Assembly: GCF_001418345.1 (NCBI RefSeq)
Contig: NZ_LIPW01000003.1
Span: forward strand, 248,001 to 312,000
Reading direction: 5' to 3'
DNA: 64,000 nt
Source: Pseudidiomarina woesei
GTDB taxonomy: Bacteria > Pseudomonadota > Gammaproteobacteria > Enterobacterales > Alteromonadaceae
Position numbers and translations under genes: made by a program. Shown here piece after piece: positions 43,182 through 52,021 of the stretch; position 1 is the first letter of the stretch; each line of letters starts with the position of its first letter. Under the pieces are notes generated by a model. That model was given only the letters and a program-made list of their open reading frames with translations, made no database searches and was not told the DNA's origin.

Positions 43182-44531
43182 ATGCAGTATCCAGCACCTG
43201 AATTATTGAGTCCCGCCGGCAGTCTAAAAGCGATGCGTCTTGCCTTTGCTTATGGCGCCGATGCCGTTTATGCCGGCCAACCCCGCTATAGCTTGCGCGT
43301 TCGTAACAACGAATTTGATATACCACGCTTGAAGCAAGGTATCGACGAGGCTCATGCGCTCGGCAAAAAGCTTTACGTGGTGGTGAACATTGCGCCGCAT
43401 AACGCCAAACTGGTGCGTTTTGTTGAAGACATGGCACCGGTTGTGGCGCTCCAGCCCGATGCGCTGATTGTGTCTGACCCGGGCATTGTTATGCTATTGC
43501 GTGAGCATTACCCTGATCAAGCATTGCATTTAAGCGTGCAGGCCAACACCGTGAATTGGGCAGCCGTGAAGTTTTGGCAGCAGCAGGGCATTGAGCGGGT
43601 TATTTTATCGCGCGAATTAGAAGTGCGTGAAATTGCAGAAATTCGTCAACACTGCCCAGACATGGAACTTGAAGTGTTTGTGCATGGGGCACTGTGCATG
43701 GCTTATTCTGGCCGCTGCTTGCTATCTGGCTATTTCAATAAGCGAGATCCCAACCAAGGCGCCTGCACCAATTCATGCCGCTGGCCTTATCAAGTTCACG
43801 ACGCCGAAGAAGACGCGGTCGGCCAGTTCAACCCCATTGATACTCCGGTACTGCTAACCGAGCCGCAACGCCCGGGTGAATATATGCTGATGGACGAAGA
43901 TCTGCACGGCACCTACATTATGAACTCAAAAGATTTACGCGGTATTGAGCACGTTGACGCCTTAGCGAAAATGGGCGTGCATTCGTTAAAAATTGAGGGC
44001 CGTACCAAATCACCATATTACGTGGCTCGCACCGCACAAATTTATCGCCAAGCCATTGACGACGCCATGGCCGGAAAGCCATTTAATCGCAAACTATTAG
44101 CTGAACTTGAAGGCATGGCCAACCGCGGTTTTACCGAGGGCTTTTTGCGCCGCCATGTACCTAGCGACACACAAAATTACGAAACGAGCCACAGCCTTGG
44201 CGAACAACTACTGGTTGGTGAAATACTCAAGGTTGACGGCGGCAACGCCACGGTTGACGTAAAGAATGCCTTCGCGGTGGGCGACACCCTGATGCTGATG
44301 AAACCTTCTGGCAATATCACCTTCACTCTGCAAGCCATGGTGGACGACAAGGGCGAGCACTTAGCGCGTGCAGCCGGCGCTGGGCGTCAGGTTGGTATTC
44401 GCTTGCCTGAAGCTTTGAGTGACCATGACGCCAACTTTGCCATGCTGATCAAGCTGTCTACTAAAGCGTCACAACAGGTTATCCCTGTAGTTGATAAAAA
44501 TGTGGAGGTAAAAAATGCCTGTGCTAATTGA
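43182..44531 (+). CDS. trhP: tRNA 5-hydroxyuridine synthase component TrhP
   Basis: U32-family Fe-S protein needed for 5-hydroxyuridine at the tRNA wobble position. The 449-residue protein begins MQYPAPELLSPAGSLKAMRLAFAYGADAVYAG (read in pieces) and has Fe-S cysteines in HGALCMAYSGRCLLSGY, GACTNSCRWPY near residues 165-200, and the C-terminal beta-barrel domain. I prefer the ATG at 43182 over the TTG at 43158 by resemblance to E. coli YegQ. It overlaps the YfhL ferredoxin by 17 bases. Confidence 0.92.
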   Translation: MQYPAPELLSPAGSLKAMRLAFAYGADAVYAGQPRYSLRVRNNEFDIPRLKQGIDEAHALGKKLYVVVNIAPHNAKLVRFVEDMAPVVALQPDALIVSDPGIVMLLREHYPDQALHLSVQANTVNWAAVKFWQQQGIERVILSRELEVREIAEIRQHCPDMELEVFVHGALCMAYSGRCLLSGYFNKRDPNQGACTNSCRWPYQVHDAEEDAVGQFNPIDTPVLLTEPQRPGEYMLMDEDLHGTYIMNSKDLRGIEHVDALAKMGVHSLKIEGRTKSPYYVARTAQIYRQAIDDAMAGKPFNRKLLAELEGMANRGFTEGFLRRHVPSDTQNYETSHSLGEQLLVGEILKVDGGNATVDVKNAFAVGDTLMLMKPSGNITFTLQAMVDDKGEHLARAAGAGRQVGIRLPEALSDHDANFAMLIKLSTKASQQVIPVVDKNVEVKNACAN

Positions 44532-44709
44532 AAGTGACTGCATTAACTGCGACATGTGCGTACCCGAATGCCCTAACGATGCCATTTCGATGGGCAAAGA
44601 GCACTACGTGGTAGATGTGAGCAAGTGCACCGAATGCGAAGGCTTCTACGACGAACCCGCCTGCATTCCCGTTTGCCCCATTGAATGCATGGTGCTAGTG
44701 CCTAACTAA
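44515..44709 (+). CDS. yfhL: YfhL-type 2[4Fe-4S] ferredoxin
   Basis: Small ferredoxin of 64 residues with two cluster motifs, CINCDMCVPECPNDAI (residues 9-24) and CTECEGFYDEPACIPVCPIEC (read in pieces), the latter with the long loop typical of YfhL/Alvin-type ferredoxins. GTGGAGGTAAA precedes the ATG inside the end of trhP. The overlap makes an electron-donor role for TrhP plausible, though this is inference. It is about 20 residues shorter at the C-terminus than E. coli YfhL. The convergent LysR gene overlaps its stop by four bases. Confidence 0.92.
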   Translation: MPVLIESDCINCDMCVPECPNDAISMGKEHYVVDVSKCTECEGFYDEPACIPVCPIECMVLVPN

Positions 44710-45554
44710 GGCAGCTCGTGGCTGCGCTGCTGGCATAAGTTGCGCAGCCATTCGAGAGCTGGTTGGCCAGATTTTGAGCGAGGATAAGCTAGCCCGATTG
44801 TTCGTTGCAAGGTGATGTTGTCAAGTGGCCGTAGAACCACATCTTGCCGCTCTCTTAATACCTCAAAGTCTGGTACCAGGGCCGCACCCACTCCCGCTGA
44901 AACCAACCCAAGTGCATATTCTATGGTATGAATATCGGCGCGGATGTCAGGCTGAATACCGTTGCGAATTAACTCTGGATAAAACTGGGACCATGCGTCA
45001 CACGGGGTTCGCTTAATGAGCGCCAAACCATCAAAGTCTTCAAGCTGTAAGCTTTGCTTAAGGGCCAATGGGTGCCCAGCCGGCAGCGCAACCAAAAAAT
45101 GATCGGTCCATATCGGCAAAAACTGTTCACCGGCTTTGAGCATTTTAGGGGTAATAATACGCGCGTCAGAGTCGTCTTCAGGCTCGACCAAGTGCAACTC
45201 TAAACCTTCCACACCGGCGCTGAACTCTCTTAGTAATTGGCTCATACGCTCCACCCCCAGCGCGCGAATAAGCCCCAAACGAAATTGTACCCGTCTAACA
45301 CTTTGTCGAAATGACGATCGCAACGACTGCATTTGACTCAGCATGCGCCCCGCATGACCGTAAAGTCGCTCACCATCCTCAGTAGGAGTAACCCCGCGTG
45401 ATTGCCTTGAAAACAACGCCACACCTAGCTCGTCCTCCAGTTGCTGCAAGGCTTTCGATAAACTCGGCTGTGCTACGTTACAGGCCCGCGCAGCGGCGCT
45501 AATACTGCCGTTTTCATACACGGCGACAAAATAATTGAGTTGGCGCAAATCCAT
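44706..45554 (-). CDS. LysR-type transcriptional regulator
   Basis: DNA-binding regulator of 282 residues. The winged helix-turn-helix is at the N-terminus (MDLRQLNYFVAVYENGSISAAARACNVAQPSLSKALQQLEDELG, read in pieces), followed by a periplasmic-binding-protein-like effector domain. It diverges from gcdH across 188 bp, so it likely controls the gcdH / E1 / acyltransferase operon, with an acyl-CoA-pathway intermediate as possible effector. LysR-gcdH pairs are common in proteobacteria. Confidence 0.88.
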   Translation of the reverse strand: MDLRQLNYFVAVYENGSISAAARACNVAQPSLSKALQQLEDELGVALFSRQSRGVTPTEDGERLYGHAGRMLSQMQSLRSSFRQSVRRVQFRLGLIRALGVERMSQLLREFSAGVEGLELHLVEPEDDSDARIITPKMLKAGEQFLPIWTDHFLVALPAGHPLALKQSLQLEDFDGLALIKRTPCDAWSQFYPELIRNGIQPDIRADIHTIEYALGLVSAGVGAALVPDFEVLRERQDVVLRPLDNITLQRTIGLAYPRSKSGQPALEWLRNLCQQRSHELP

Positions 45555-45632
45555 AGTTAAAAGCTATACCTGATGTAGTTTTTATATGATTTAACTTTAC
45601 AGTAAACAGGAGTAAAGTGAAGAAAAACAAGT

Positions 45633-45716
45633 GCGATATTAGCTATTGGATATCGGATATTAGCGGGCAGGCTGCTTGGCTTTTATCTAATATCTAATAT
45701 CGAATAGCTAATATCG
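45633..45716. repeat. Heptad-repeat inverted pair, locus B
   Basis: Two 30-bp arms face each other across about 20 bp in the LysR/gcdH intergenic region: left 45633-45666, right 45683-45716. Read in one direction each arm is CTAATAT, a second heptad (CCGATAT or CTAATAT), CCAATAG or CGAATAG, CTAATAT and CG. The same arms occur at 16188-16219 and 53006-53117. Confidence 0.85.
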
Positions 45717-45742
45717 ATGTTGAATTTAACAGAGGATTTACC

Positions 45743-46918
45743 ATGGCTCGTTTTCCGTTTGACTGGCAAGACCCATTTCAATTTTCAAACATGCTCACCG
45801 AAGAAGAGCGCATGATTCGCGATACCGCCCACCAGTATTGCCAAGAAAAGCTAATGCCGCGGGTGTTAACCGCGAACCGTGAAGAGCGTTTTGATCGTGA
45901 AATTATGAACGAGTTAGGTGAGCTTGGGTTGTTGGGTGCCACGTTGCCGGAAAAATATGGCTGTGCGGAAGTGAATTACGTGTGTTACGGCCTTATTGCC
46001 CGTGAAGTTGAGCGTGTGGATAGTGGTTATCGCAGCGCCATGAGTGTGCAGTCGAGTTTGGTGATGCATCCAATTTATGCCTACGGCACTGAAGAGCAAC
46101 GCATGAAGTATTTGCCGAAGTTGGCAAGCGGCGAGTGGGTGGGTTGTTTTGGTTTAACCGAGCCGGATGCGGGCTCTGACCCTGCAAGCATGCGCACCAC
46201 GGCGAAAAAAGTTGATGGTGGATATGTGCTCAAGGGCAGCAAAATGTGGATTACTAACTCGCCGATTGCCGATGTATTCGTGGTTTGGGCCAAGTTAGAC
46301 GGCGAAATTCGTGGCTTTGTATTAGAAAAAGGCATGAAGGGCCTGTCTGCGCCAAAAATTGAAGGGAAATTTTCGCTGCGCGCGTCAATTACAGGCGAAA
46401 TTGTGATGGACAACGTAGAAGTACCCGAAGATGCGTTATTGCCAAATGTGAGCGGCCTGAAAGGCCCATTTGGTTGCCTCAACAAAGCGCGTTACGGCAT
46501 TGCATGGGGTGCCTTGGGTGCAGCAGAATTCTGTTGGCATGCGGCGCGTCAGTACACGTTAGATCGCCATCAGTTCAACCGTCCGTTAGCGGCAACCCAG
46601 CTGATTCAAAAGAAATTAGCAGACATGCAAACCGACATTAGCATAGGCTTACTGAGCTGCTTGCAAGCGGGCCGCTTAATGGACTTAGACCAACTGCCAC
46701 CAGAAACTATCTCGCTGATCAAACGCAACTCATGCGGTAAAGCTTTAGATATTGCTCGTGTGGCTCGTGACATGCACGGTGGCAACGGGATTGCTGATGA
46801 GTACCATGTTATTCGCCATGTGATGAACCTAGAAGCCGTGAATACCTACGAAGGGACGCACGACGTTCATGCGCTGATATTGGGCCGTGCGCAAACTGGT
46901 TTGCAAGCGTTCGGCTAA
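45743..46918 (+). CDS. gcdH: Glutaryl-CoA dehydrogenase
   Basis: FAD enzyme that oxidises and decarboxylates glutaryl-CoA to crotonyl-CoA in lysine and tryptophan breakdown, passing electrons to ETF. The 391-residue protein has the acyl-CoA dehydrogenase motif [17 protein letters not shown] near residue 135 and [16 protein letters not shown] near 175. The catalytic Glu is in [17 protein letters not shown] near residue 370, the GCDH-type sequence. AGAGGATTTACC precedes the ATG. It begins a three-gene operon and diverges from the LysR gene. Confidence 0.92.
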   Translation: MARFPFDWQDPFQFSNMLTEEERMIRDTAHQYCQEKLMPRVLTANREERFDREIMNELGELGLLGATLPEKYGCAEVNYVCYGLIAREVERVDSGYRSAMSVQSSLVMHPIYAYGTEEQRMKYLPKLASGEWVGCFGLTEPDAGSDPASMRTTAKKVDGGYVLKGSKMWITNSPIADVFVVWAKLDGEIRGFVLEKGMKGLSAPKIEGKFSLRASITGEIVMDNVEVPEDALLPNVSGLKGPFGCLNKARYGIAWGALGAAEFCWHAARQYTLDRHQFNRPLAATQLIQKKLADMQTDISIGLLSCLQAGRLMDLDQLPPETISLIKRNSCGKALDIARVARDMHGGNGIADEYHVIRHVMNLEAVNTYEGTHDVHALILGRAQTGLQAFG

Positions 46919-46945
46919 ACTCATTCGGTCGCAGGAGGTTTCCCT

Positions 46946-49144
46946 ATGGCTGCAGCAATGCACCCGTGGCTGGGCGAGTTTATCCAGCGTATTGACGACC
47001 GTCGTTTACCGCCGGCACATGCTGCCGGTGGTGTATTAAGCGACGCTGATTTATTCGATTTATTCGAGTCGCAGTTACACAGCCGCCTACTTGATTTGCA
47101 GTCACGTTTGATGCAGGCCGCTGGCCAAAGTTTTTACACCATTGGTAGTGCAGGCCATGAGGGCAACGCGGCAGTAGCAAAGGCTTTGCGCGTGACTGAC
47201 CCGGCGTTCTTGCATTATCGCAGCGGCGCGTTTTTTATTCAGCGCGCGAAACAGGCGCCAGGCTCAACCCCGCTGTATGACATGATGCTTAGCTTTGCCG
47301 CCTCGGCCGATGAACCCATTGCCGGCGGGCGCCACAAAGTACTCGGCAGCTTGCATTTAAATGTACCACCGCAAACCAGCACCATTGCCTCGCACGTTCC
47401 CAAAGCCATGGGCACCGCGTTTGCTATTGGCTTATCGAAACGCTTGAACCACCAGGGCGCCTGGCCGCACGACGCGATTACTGTGTGTAGCTTTGGTGAC
47501 GCTTCAGCCAACCATTCGACGGCGCTGGGCGCAATAAACTCGGCCAGTTGGGCGGCGTATCAGCAAATTCCGATGCCTCTGTTATTAGTCTGCGAAGACA
47601 ACGGCTTGGGCATTTCCACCCACACGCCAAAAGGCTGGATTCAACAGCAGTTAAGTCAACGCCCTTCGTTGAAGTATTTTTTTGCCGATGGCAGTAACTT
47701 AGCCGAGACCTATCTGGTAGCGCGCGAAGCGGCTGACTACGTGCGCCAAAAACGTAAGCCTGCAGTACTTCATTTACGTACTGTGCGCTTGTTTGGTCAT
47801 GCTGGTGCAGACGCCGAGGTGGCGTATCGTAGCAAACAAGAAATTGCCCTGGATAGCGAGCGTGACCCACTGCTTCATAGCTGTGCTGCGCTAATAAGCC
47901 GTGGCTTATTTGAGCACCAACAACTGATTGACTTTGTACACCAACAGCAACAACGTATAGCGCGCATAGCCTCACAAGCATCGCAACAGCCAAAATTAGA
48001 AACCGCTGAACAGGTAATGGCATCCATTGTGCCGCCTGTTCGCCAAGACCAGCTGCCGAAGCCTATTGACGGCGAACAACGCACAAACTTATTCAAATGG
48101 GACAAACATAACAGCGGCAAGCCTCAGCATTTGGCGAAACTTATTAACTTGGCGCTGCATGATCTGATGGCACAATATCAGAACATTGTCATGTGCGGCG
48201 AAGACATTGCCAAAAAGGGCGGCGTATACCACGTTACGCAACACCTAATGGAGGCTTTTGGCCCTAACCGCGTCCTCAATACCGTACTCGATGAGCAAAG
48301 CATTCTCGGGCTAGCTATTGGCATGGCGCAGCAAGGCTTTATTGCCATGCCAGAAATTCAATTTTTGGCCTACGTGCATAACGCTGAAGACCAAATACGC
48401 GGCGAAGCGGCAACCCTGTCATTCTTTTCAAGTGGGCAATACACCAACCCCATGGTTATTCGCATTGCGGGGCTTGCTTATCAACGCGGATTTGGCGGCC
48501 ACTTTCACAATGACAACTCGTTTGCGGTGTTTCGCGATATTCCCGGTATTATTTTACTGTGTCCGTCAAATGGTCGTGATGGCGCGCTACTCATGCGCCA
48601 AGCAGTTGAATTAGCGGCGCGTGAGCAGCGTGTGGTGATTATGCTCGAGCCTATTGCGCTTTATATGACGCGCGACTTGCACCAAGAAGGCGACGGTGGC
48701 TGGCTGCATGAATATCCTTCGCCACAAGAGGTCACACCGGCTCTTGGTGAACCTTTTACCCATGGAGATGGTGAAGATTTAGCCATTATTTCTTACGGTA
48801 ATGGCTATTACCTTAGCCGCCAGGCAGAAGCGAAGTTGGCTCAGCAGGGGCACAAAGTTCGCGTACTTGATTTACGCTGCTTAGTACCGCTGCATGTGGA
48901 TAAAATTATTGATGCACTGGGCAGCTGCAAAAAAATACTCATTGTGGACGAATGCCGCCGTCGTGGCTCACTCAGCGAAGAATTATTCACAGCACTACAT
49001 GAAACTAAGCCAGGACTGTTTACGGTTTCACGCCTAAACGCCGAAGACAGCTTCATTCCGCTTGGCAAGGCCGCTTATAGCGTATTGCCATCTACCGAGC
49101 AGATTATTGCGCAGGCGCAGCGTCTACTGGAGGCAAACTCATGA
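46946..49144 (+). CDS. Fused E1 alpha-beta subunit of a 2-oxoacid dehydrogenase
   Basis: ThDP-dependent decarboxylating component of a branched-chain-type 2-oxoacid dehydrogenase, with alpha and beta subunits in one 732-residue chain. The alpha half (about 40-360) carries the ThDP motif SFGDASANHSTALGAINSASWA and CEDNGLGIS near residues 185-225. The beta half (about 385-732) shows IVMCGEDIAKKGGVY, LDEQSILGLAIGMA and the transketolase C-terminal domain (ILIVDECRRRGS). No lipoyl E2 or E3 gene lies nearby. CAGGAGGTTTCCC precedes the ATG, and the next gene overlaps by four bases. The 2-oxoacid substrate is unknown; 2-oxoadipate would fit gcdH. Confidence 0.85.
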   Translation: MAAAMHPWLGEFIQRIDDRRLPPAHAAGGVLSDADLFDLFESQLHSRLLDLQSRLMQAAGQSFYTIGSAGHEGNAAVAKALRVTDPAFLHYRSGAFFIQRAKQAPGSTPLYDMMLSFAASADEPIAGGRHKVLGSLHLNVPPQTSTIASHVPKAMGTAFAIGLSKRLNHQGAWPHDAITVCSFGDASANHSTALGAINSASWAAYQQIPMPLLLVCEDNGLGISTHTPKGWIQQQLSQRPSLKYFFADGSNLAETYLVAREAADYVRQKRKPAVLHLRTVRLFGHAGADAEVAYRSKQEIALDSERDPLLHSCAALISRGLFEHQQLIDFVHQQQQRIARIASQASQQPKLETAEQVMASIVPPVRQDQLPKPIDGEQRTNLFKWDKHNSGKPQHLAKLINLALHDLMAQYQNIVMCGEDIAKKGGVYHVTQHLMEAFGPNRVLNTVLDEQSILGLAIGMAQQGFIAMPEIQFLAYVHNAEDQIRGEAATLSFFSSGQYTNPMVIRIAGLAYQRGFGGHFHNDNSFAVFRDIPGIILLCPSNGRDGALLMRQAVELAAREQRVVIMLEPIALYMTRDLHQEGDGGWLHEYPSPQEVTPALGEPFTHGDGEDLAIISYGNGYYLSRQAEAKLAQQGHKVRVLDLRCLVPLHVDKIIDALGSCKKILIVDECRRRGSLSEELFTALHETKPGLFTVSRLNAEDSFIPLGKAAYSVLPSTEQIIAQAQRLLEANS

Positions 49145-50208
49145 CAACAGAACGAAAAACCGCCCTAGTTGTTTGCCCTGGCCGCGGTACATACAACAAA
49201 CCAGAACTAGGCTCAATAACTGGCTCAATTTCGGAGAGATTACCAGAAAAAAGCCAAACTTTAGCCGACGTTGTTCGAAAAATTGACGACGTTCGCAGCC
49301 AGATGGGGCAACCAACGGTATCCGAGCTCGATCAGGCGCCGCTGTTTAAAACCTCACTTCATCAAAAACCTGAAAACGCTGCAGCTTTAATTTATGCCGG
49401 CGGCTACCTCGATTACCTAGCTATTGACGAATCGCGTTTTGAGGTGGTCGGCATAACCGGTAACTCAATGGGTTGGTATACCGCCATGGCCAGTGCCGGT
49501 TGCTGGGACATTGAAACCAGCACGAAATTGGTGACTAATATGGCGCAATTGACCGCTGGTGGCGAAGGGGCACAATTTATTTACCCAATAGTGGACGCAG
49601 ACTGGCGCCCGCACCAAGGCTATATCGATGCCGTTAACGCCCAACTTGCGCGCTTTCCTGGTGAGCTGAAAATGTCGATTCGCTACGGTGGCTATGCGGT
49701 GCTGGCGGGCTCTGAAGAAGCATGTACTGAAGCCGTGCGAGCATTACCACGAGTGGACGACCGGTTCCCCATGATATTGCCCGGTCATGCCGCATTTCAT
49801 ACACATTTCATGAACCAAGCCTCTGAACAAGCCCTTGAACTATGGCCTTCAGCCGCGTTTCGTGCGCCGCAAGTGCCATTGATTGACGGCCGAGGTCATA
49901 TTTGGTCACCATACGTGGTTAATCAGACTGCTTTGCAACATTACACGCTGGGCCACCAAGTGACGCAAACCTATGACTTCACCAAAGCCATACAAACGGC
50001 GGTAAAAGAGTTGGTGCCCGACCATATTATTCTATTGGGCCCTGGCGCTGGGCTTGGTGGTGCGGTGGCACAGGCACTTATAGAAATGAACTGGCAGGGC
50101 TTAAACAGCAAGGCCGAGTTTACGGCGCGTCAGCAAGCGCAGGCGCCGTATGTGTTGGCTATGGGGTTACCGGAACAGCGTGCTCTGGTGACAGGTTCGC
50201 AAACTTAA
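49141..50208 (+). CDS. FabD-like acyltransferase with altered active site
   Basis: Protein of the malonyl-CoA:ACP transacylase fold, 355 residues (FabD is about 310). The nucleophile elbow reads GNSMGWYTA near residue 108 instead of GHSLGEY, the catalytic His is probably in GHAAFHTHFM near residue 220, and PGRGTYNKPELG replaces the N-terminal PGQGSQ. By eye the arginine that holds the malonate carboxylate is replaced (LVTNMAQL), suggesting a non-malonyl acyl group. It overlaps the E1 fusion by an ATGA. The real acyl donor and acceptor are unknown. Confidence 0.75.
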   Translation: MTTERKTALVVCPGRGTYNKPELGSITGSISERLPEKSQTLADVVRKIDDVRSQMGQPTVSELDQAPLFKTSLHQKPENAAALIYAGGYLDYLAIDESRFEVVGITGNSMGWYTAMASAGCWDIETSTKLVTNMAQLTAGGEGAQFIYPIVDADWRPHQGYIDAVNAQLARFPGELKMSIRYGGYAVLAGSEEACTEAVRALPRVDDRFPMILPGHAAFHTHFMNQASEQALELWPSAAFRAPQVPLIDGRGHIWSPYVVNQTALQHYTLGHQVTQTYDFTKAIQTAVKELVPDHIILLGPGAGLGGAVAQALIEMNWQGLNSKAEFTARQQAQAPYVLAMGLPEQRALVTGSQT

Positions 50209-50974
50209 CATCAATGGCGCGCAGGCACGCTTTGCCGCGCGCGGTTAAGTCTGTCATAAATTGAAATTGCTGACGAGGGTCTATGGGGTAAGCTTTCAGG
50301 CGGTAGTGCGTGCCCCATGGCTCTTCTTTAATAATCACCACAATGGGTTGCTTCAGTTGCACATAGGGACTCGTTAGCGCCACGTCTTCAAGCAACTGCT
50401 TTACTTGATGAGCATCATGGTCGGCGCTTAAGTAGAAGTCAGTGACCACCATGAGGCTTGGTCCGCCGTTGTTGGCGTTATGAATAAGGTTATTCCACAA
50501 CTTTAAATGCGGCACAAACACCACGGTATCGTCTGGTGTCACCATTTCTACCGCGCGCATACCTATGTGCTTGACTTCGCCGTAGGTGCCATCCACTTCT
50601 ATCCAGTCGCCGGGGCGATAGGGTAGTTCGTAAACCGCCACAATGCCGGCAATTAAACTACTGACATAATCTTTCATGGCAAAGCCAATGGCCAAGCCGG
50701 CAGCACCTAATATGGCAATCATGTTTTGTACCGTGGTTTCAATAACCATGGGCACAATCCAAATAGTCGCGAGAATAAATACAATAACGCGCGTGGTTGG
50801 AATAAGTGCTAATACAAACAGCCGCTGTTTACCGTGCAGATGCTCGGCAAGCCAAGGCAATACCCGCTGACTTAACCAAATAATTGCCACTGAAAACGCA
50901 ATAACAAGCGCTATTTCAATCACGGCATCGCTAGTGACCGTTTTAAATAAGCCGATGATTTTTTCTGTTTCCAT
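50159..50974 (-). CDS. Small-conductance mechanosensitive channel, MscS family
   Basis: Inner-membrane channel of 271 residues that opens under membrane tension. Three hydrophobic segments (about 15-35, 48-68, 78-105) end in the pore helix region MIAILGAAGLAIGFAMKDYVSSLIAGI (read in pieces, near residue 85), followed by the beta domain PYRPGDWIEVDGTYGEVKHIGMRAVEM. Its last 50 bases overlap the convergent acyltransferase gene. A protein of unknown function lies 14 bases upstream on the same strand, so the two may form an operon. Confidence 0.9.
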   Translation of the reverse strand: METEKIIGLFKTVTSDAVIEIALVIAFSVAIIWLSQRVLPWLAEHLHGKQRLFVLALIPTTRVIVFILATIWIVPMVIETTVQNMIAILGAAGLAIGFAMKDYVSSLIAGIVAVYELPYRPGDWIEVDGTYGEVKHIGMRAVEMVTPDDTVVFVPHLKLWNNLIHNANNGGPSLMVVTDFYLSADHDAHQVKQLLEDVALTSPYVQLKQPIVVIIKEEPWGTHYRLKAYPIDPRQQFQFMTDLTARGKACLRAIDVKFANLSPEHAVPVTP

Positions 50975-50988
50975 TGCTTATACCTCAG

Positions 50989-51972
50989 TTAAAACGCGTC
51001 AACGAAATAGCCACGACTTTTCAAAAAGTCACGCACCGCTAGGTAGCCGTAGACAGTAATTCGCCAATGCTCGCTCTTGCATTCAATGAGTCGAGCTTGC
51101 TGCAGTTGGAGTAATTGCACATCGAGCTGATCGGCCGCTAGGGTGGGTAATACGCCTTGCAACTGCTGCCCGGGCAAACCGTTATGCAACAGCAATGCAT
51201 ACAGAACAAAGGCTGTCTCGTCGCCGCAGTCGCTAGGAATACTTGGCAAGCTATGATCGGCATTACGCTCAACCGCCCATAGCGCTAACGCTAGGCCAAC
51301 ATTGCCGAATGCTCTTGCCGCAAGCGCTTTAAGTTTTTTTGAGTTGGTCTGTATGCCGACTTGCTTAAGCAGCTTTTCGTTAGCAGCCGCGAAACAATAC
51401 ACATTTGGGAGGCTTGCCGGCCACGCACGCTGTAAAAATGCAAAACTCCAACTGTCACACACCACCACTCCCTGACCTAACTCGCCGCGTATTAATTTCG
51501 GCAACAAGGTTCTGACAAAAGCCAGGCCATTGGTATGGCGCTGCCAGTAGTCAGACAAACTATCCATCAGCCAATGCTCAGTCGCTTGCGGCTGCCACCA
51601 GTCATCCACTTGAACACCACTGAGCAATTCACGCTGCGGCGCCTGTAATTGCTGCCAACCGTGTTGTTTGGCCCAAGCTCTGGCAATATTGGCTGAGCCG
51701 CTAAAAGGTGGGCTAATCAAAAACTTCACACCGGGCTCGCTCTCCTCTAGCCACTCTTGCCAGGCTTCATCTAACGCCTCTACCGCAGGCGCTACATCAA
51801 ACTCGCGGTAGCCAGGAAAATCATCTTTTTGCTCGTCTTCATCCACTTCGTCACTTTTTGGAAATAAGCTACGAATATGCTGCAAAAGCTGCTGCAAGCG
51901 AGTACTGGCCGGGGCATCAGGCCGTTCAAATTCAGCAAGCCGAATGACTCGCCAATAATTTTCCGTGCTCAT
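50989..51972 (-). CDS. Unrecognised protein, P-loop-like segment, upstream of mscS
   Basis: I do not recognise this 327-residue protein. It has an acidic region (residues 38-55), no signal peptide or clear transmembrane helix, and a strand-loop VKFLISPPFSGSANIARAWAKQHGW (read in pieces, near residue 84) that recalls a degenerate Walker A, then GQGVVVCDSWSFAFLQRAW near 170 in a Walker-B-like place. The C-terminus (about 265-327) could be a winged helix (LDVQLLQLQQARLIECKSEHWRITVYGYLAVRDFL). It may be an ATPase-fold regulator coupled to the channel, which is speculative. Confidence 0.5.
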   Translation of the reverse strand: MSTENYWRVIRLAEFERPDAPASTRLQQLLQHIRSLFPKSDEVDEDEQKDDFPGYREFDVAPAVEALDEAWQEWLEESEPGVKFLISPPFSGSANIARAWAKQHGWQQLQAPQRELLSGVQVDDWWQPQATEHWLMDSLSDYWQRHTNGLAFVRTLLPKLIRGELGQGVVVCDSWSFAFLQRAWPASLPNVYCFAAANEKLLKQVGIQTNSKKLKALAARAFGNVGLALALWAVERNADHSLPSIPSDCGDETAFVLYALLLHNGLPGQQLQGVLPTLAADQLDVQLLQLQQARLIECKSEHWRITVYGYLAVRDFLKSRGYFVDAF

Positions 51973-52021
51973 ATAATTGCCGTGTCCTTGTGTTTATGCA
52001 CTAAAGTGCCGGCCACTTGCA

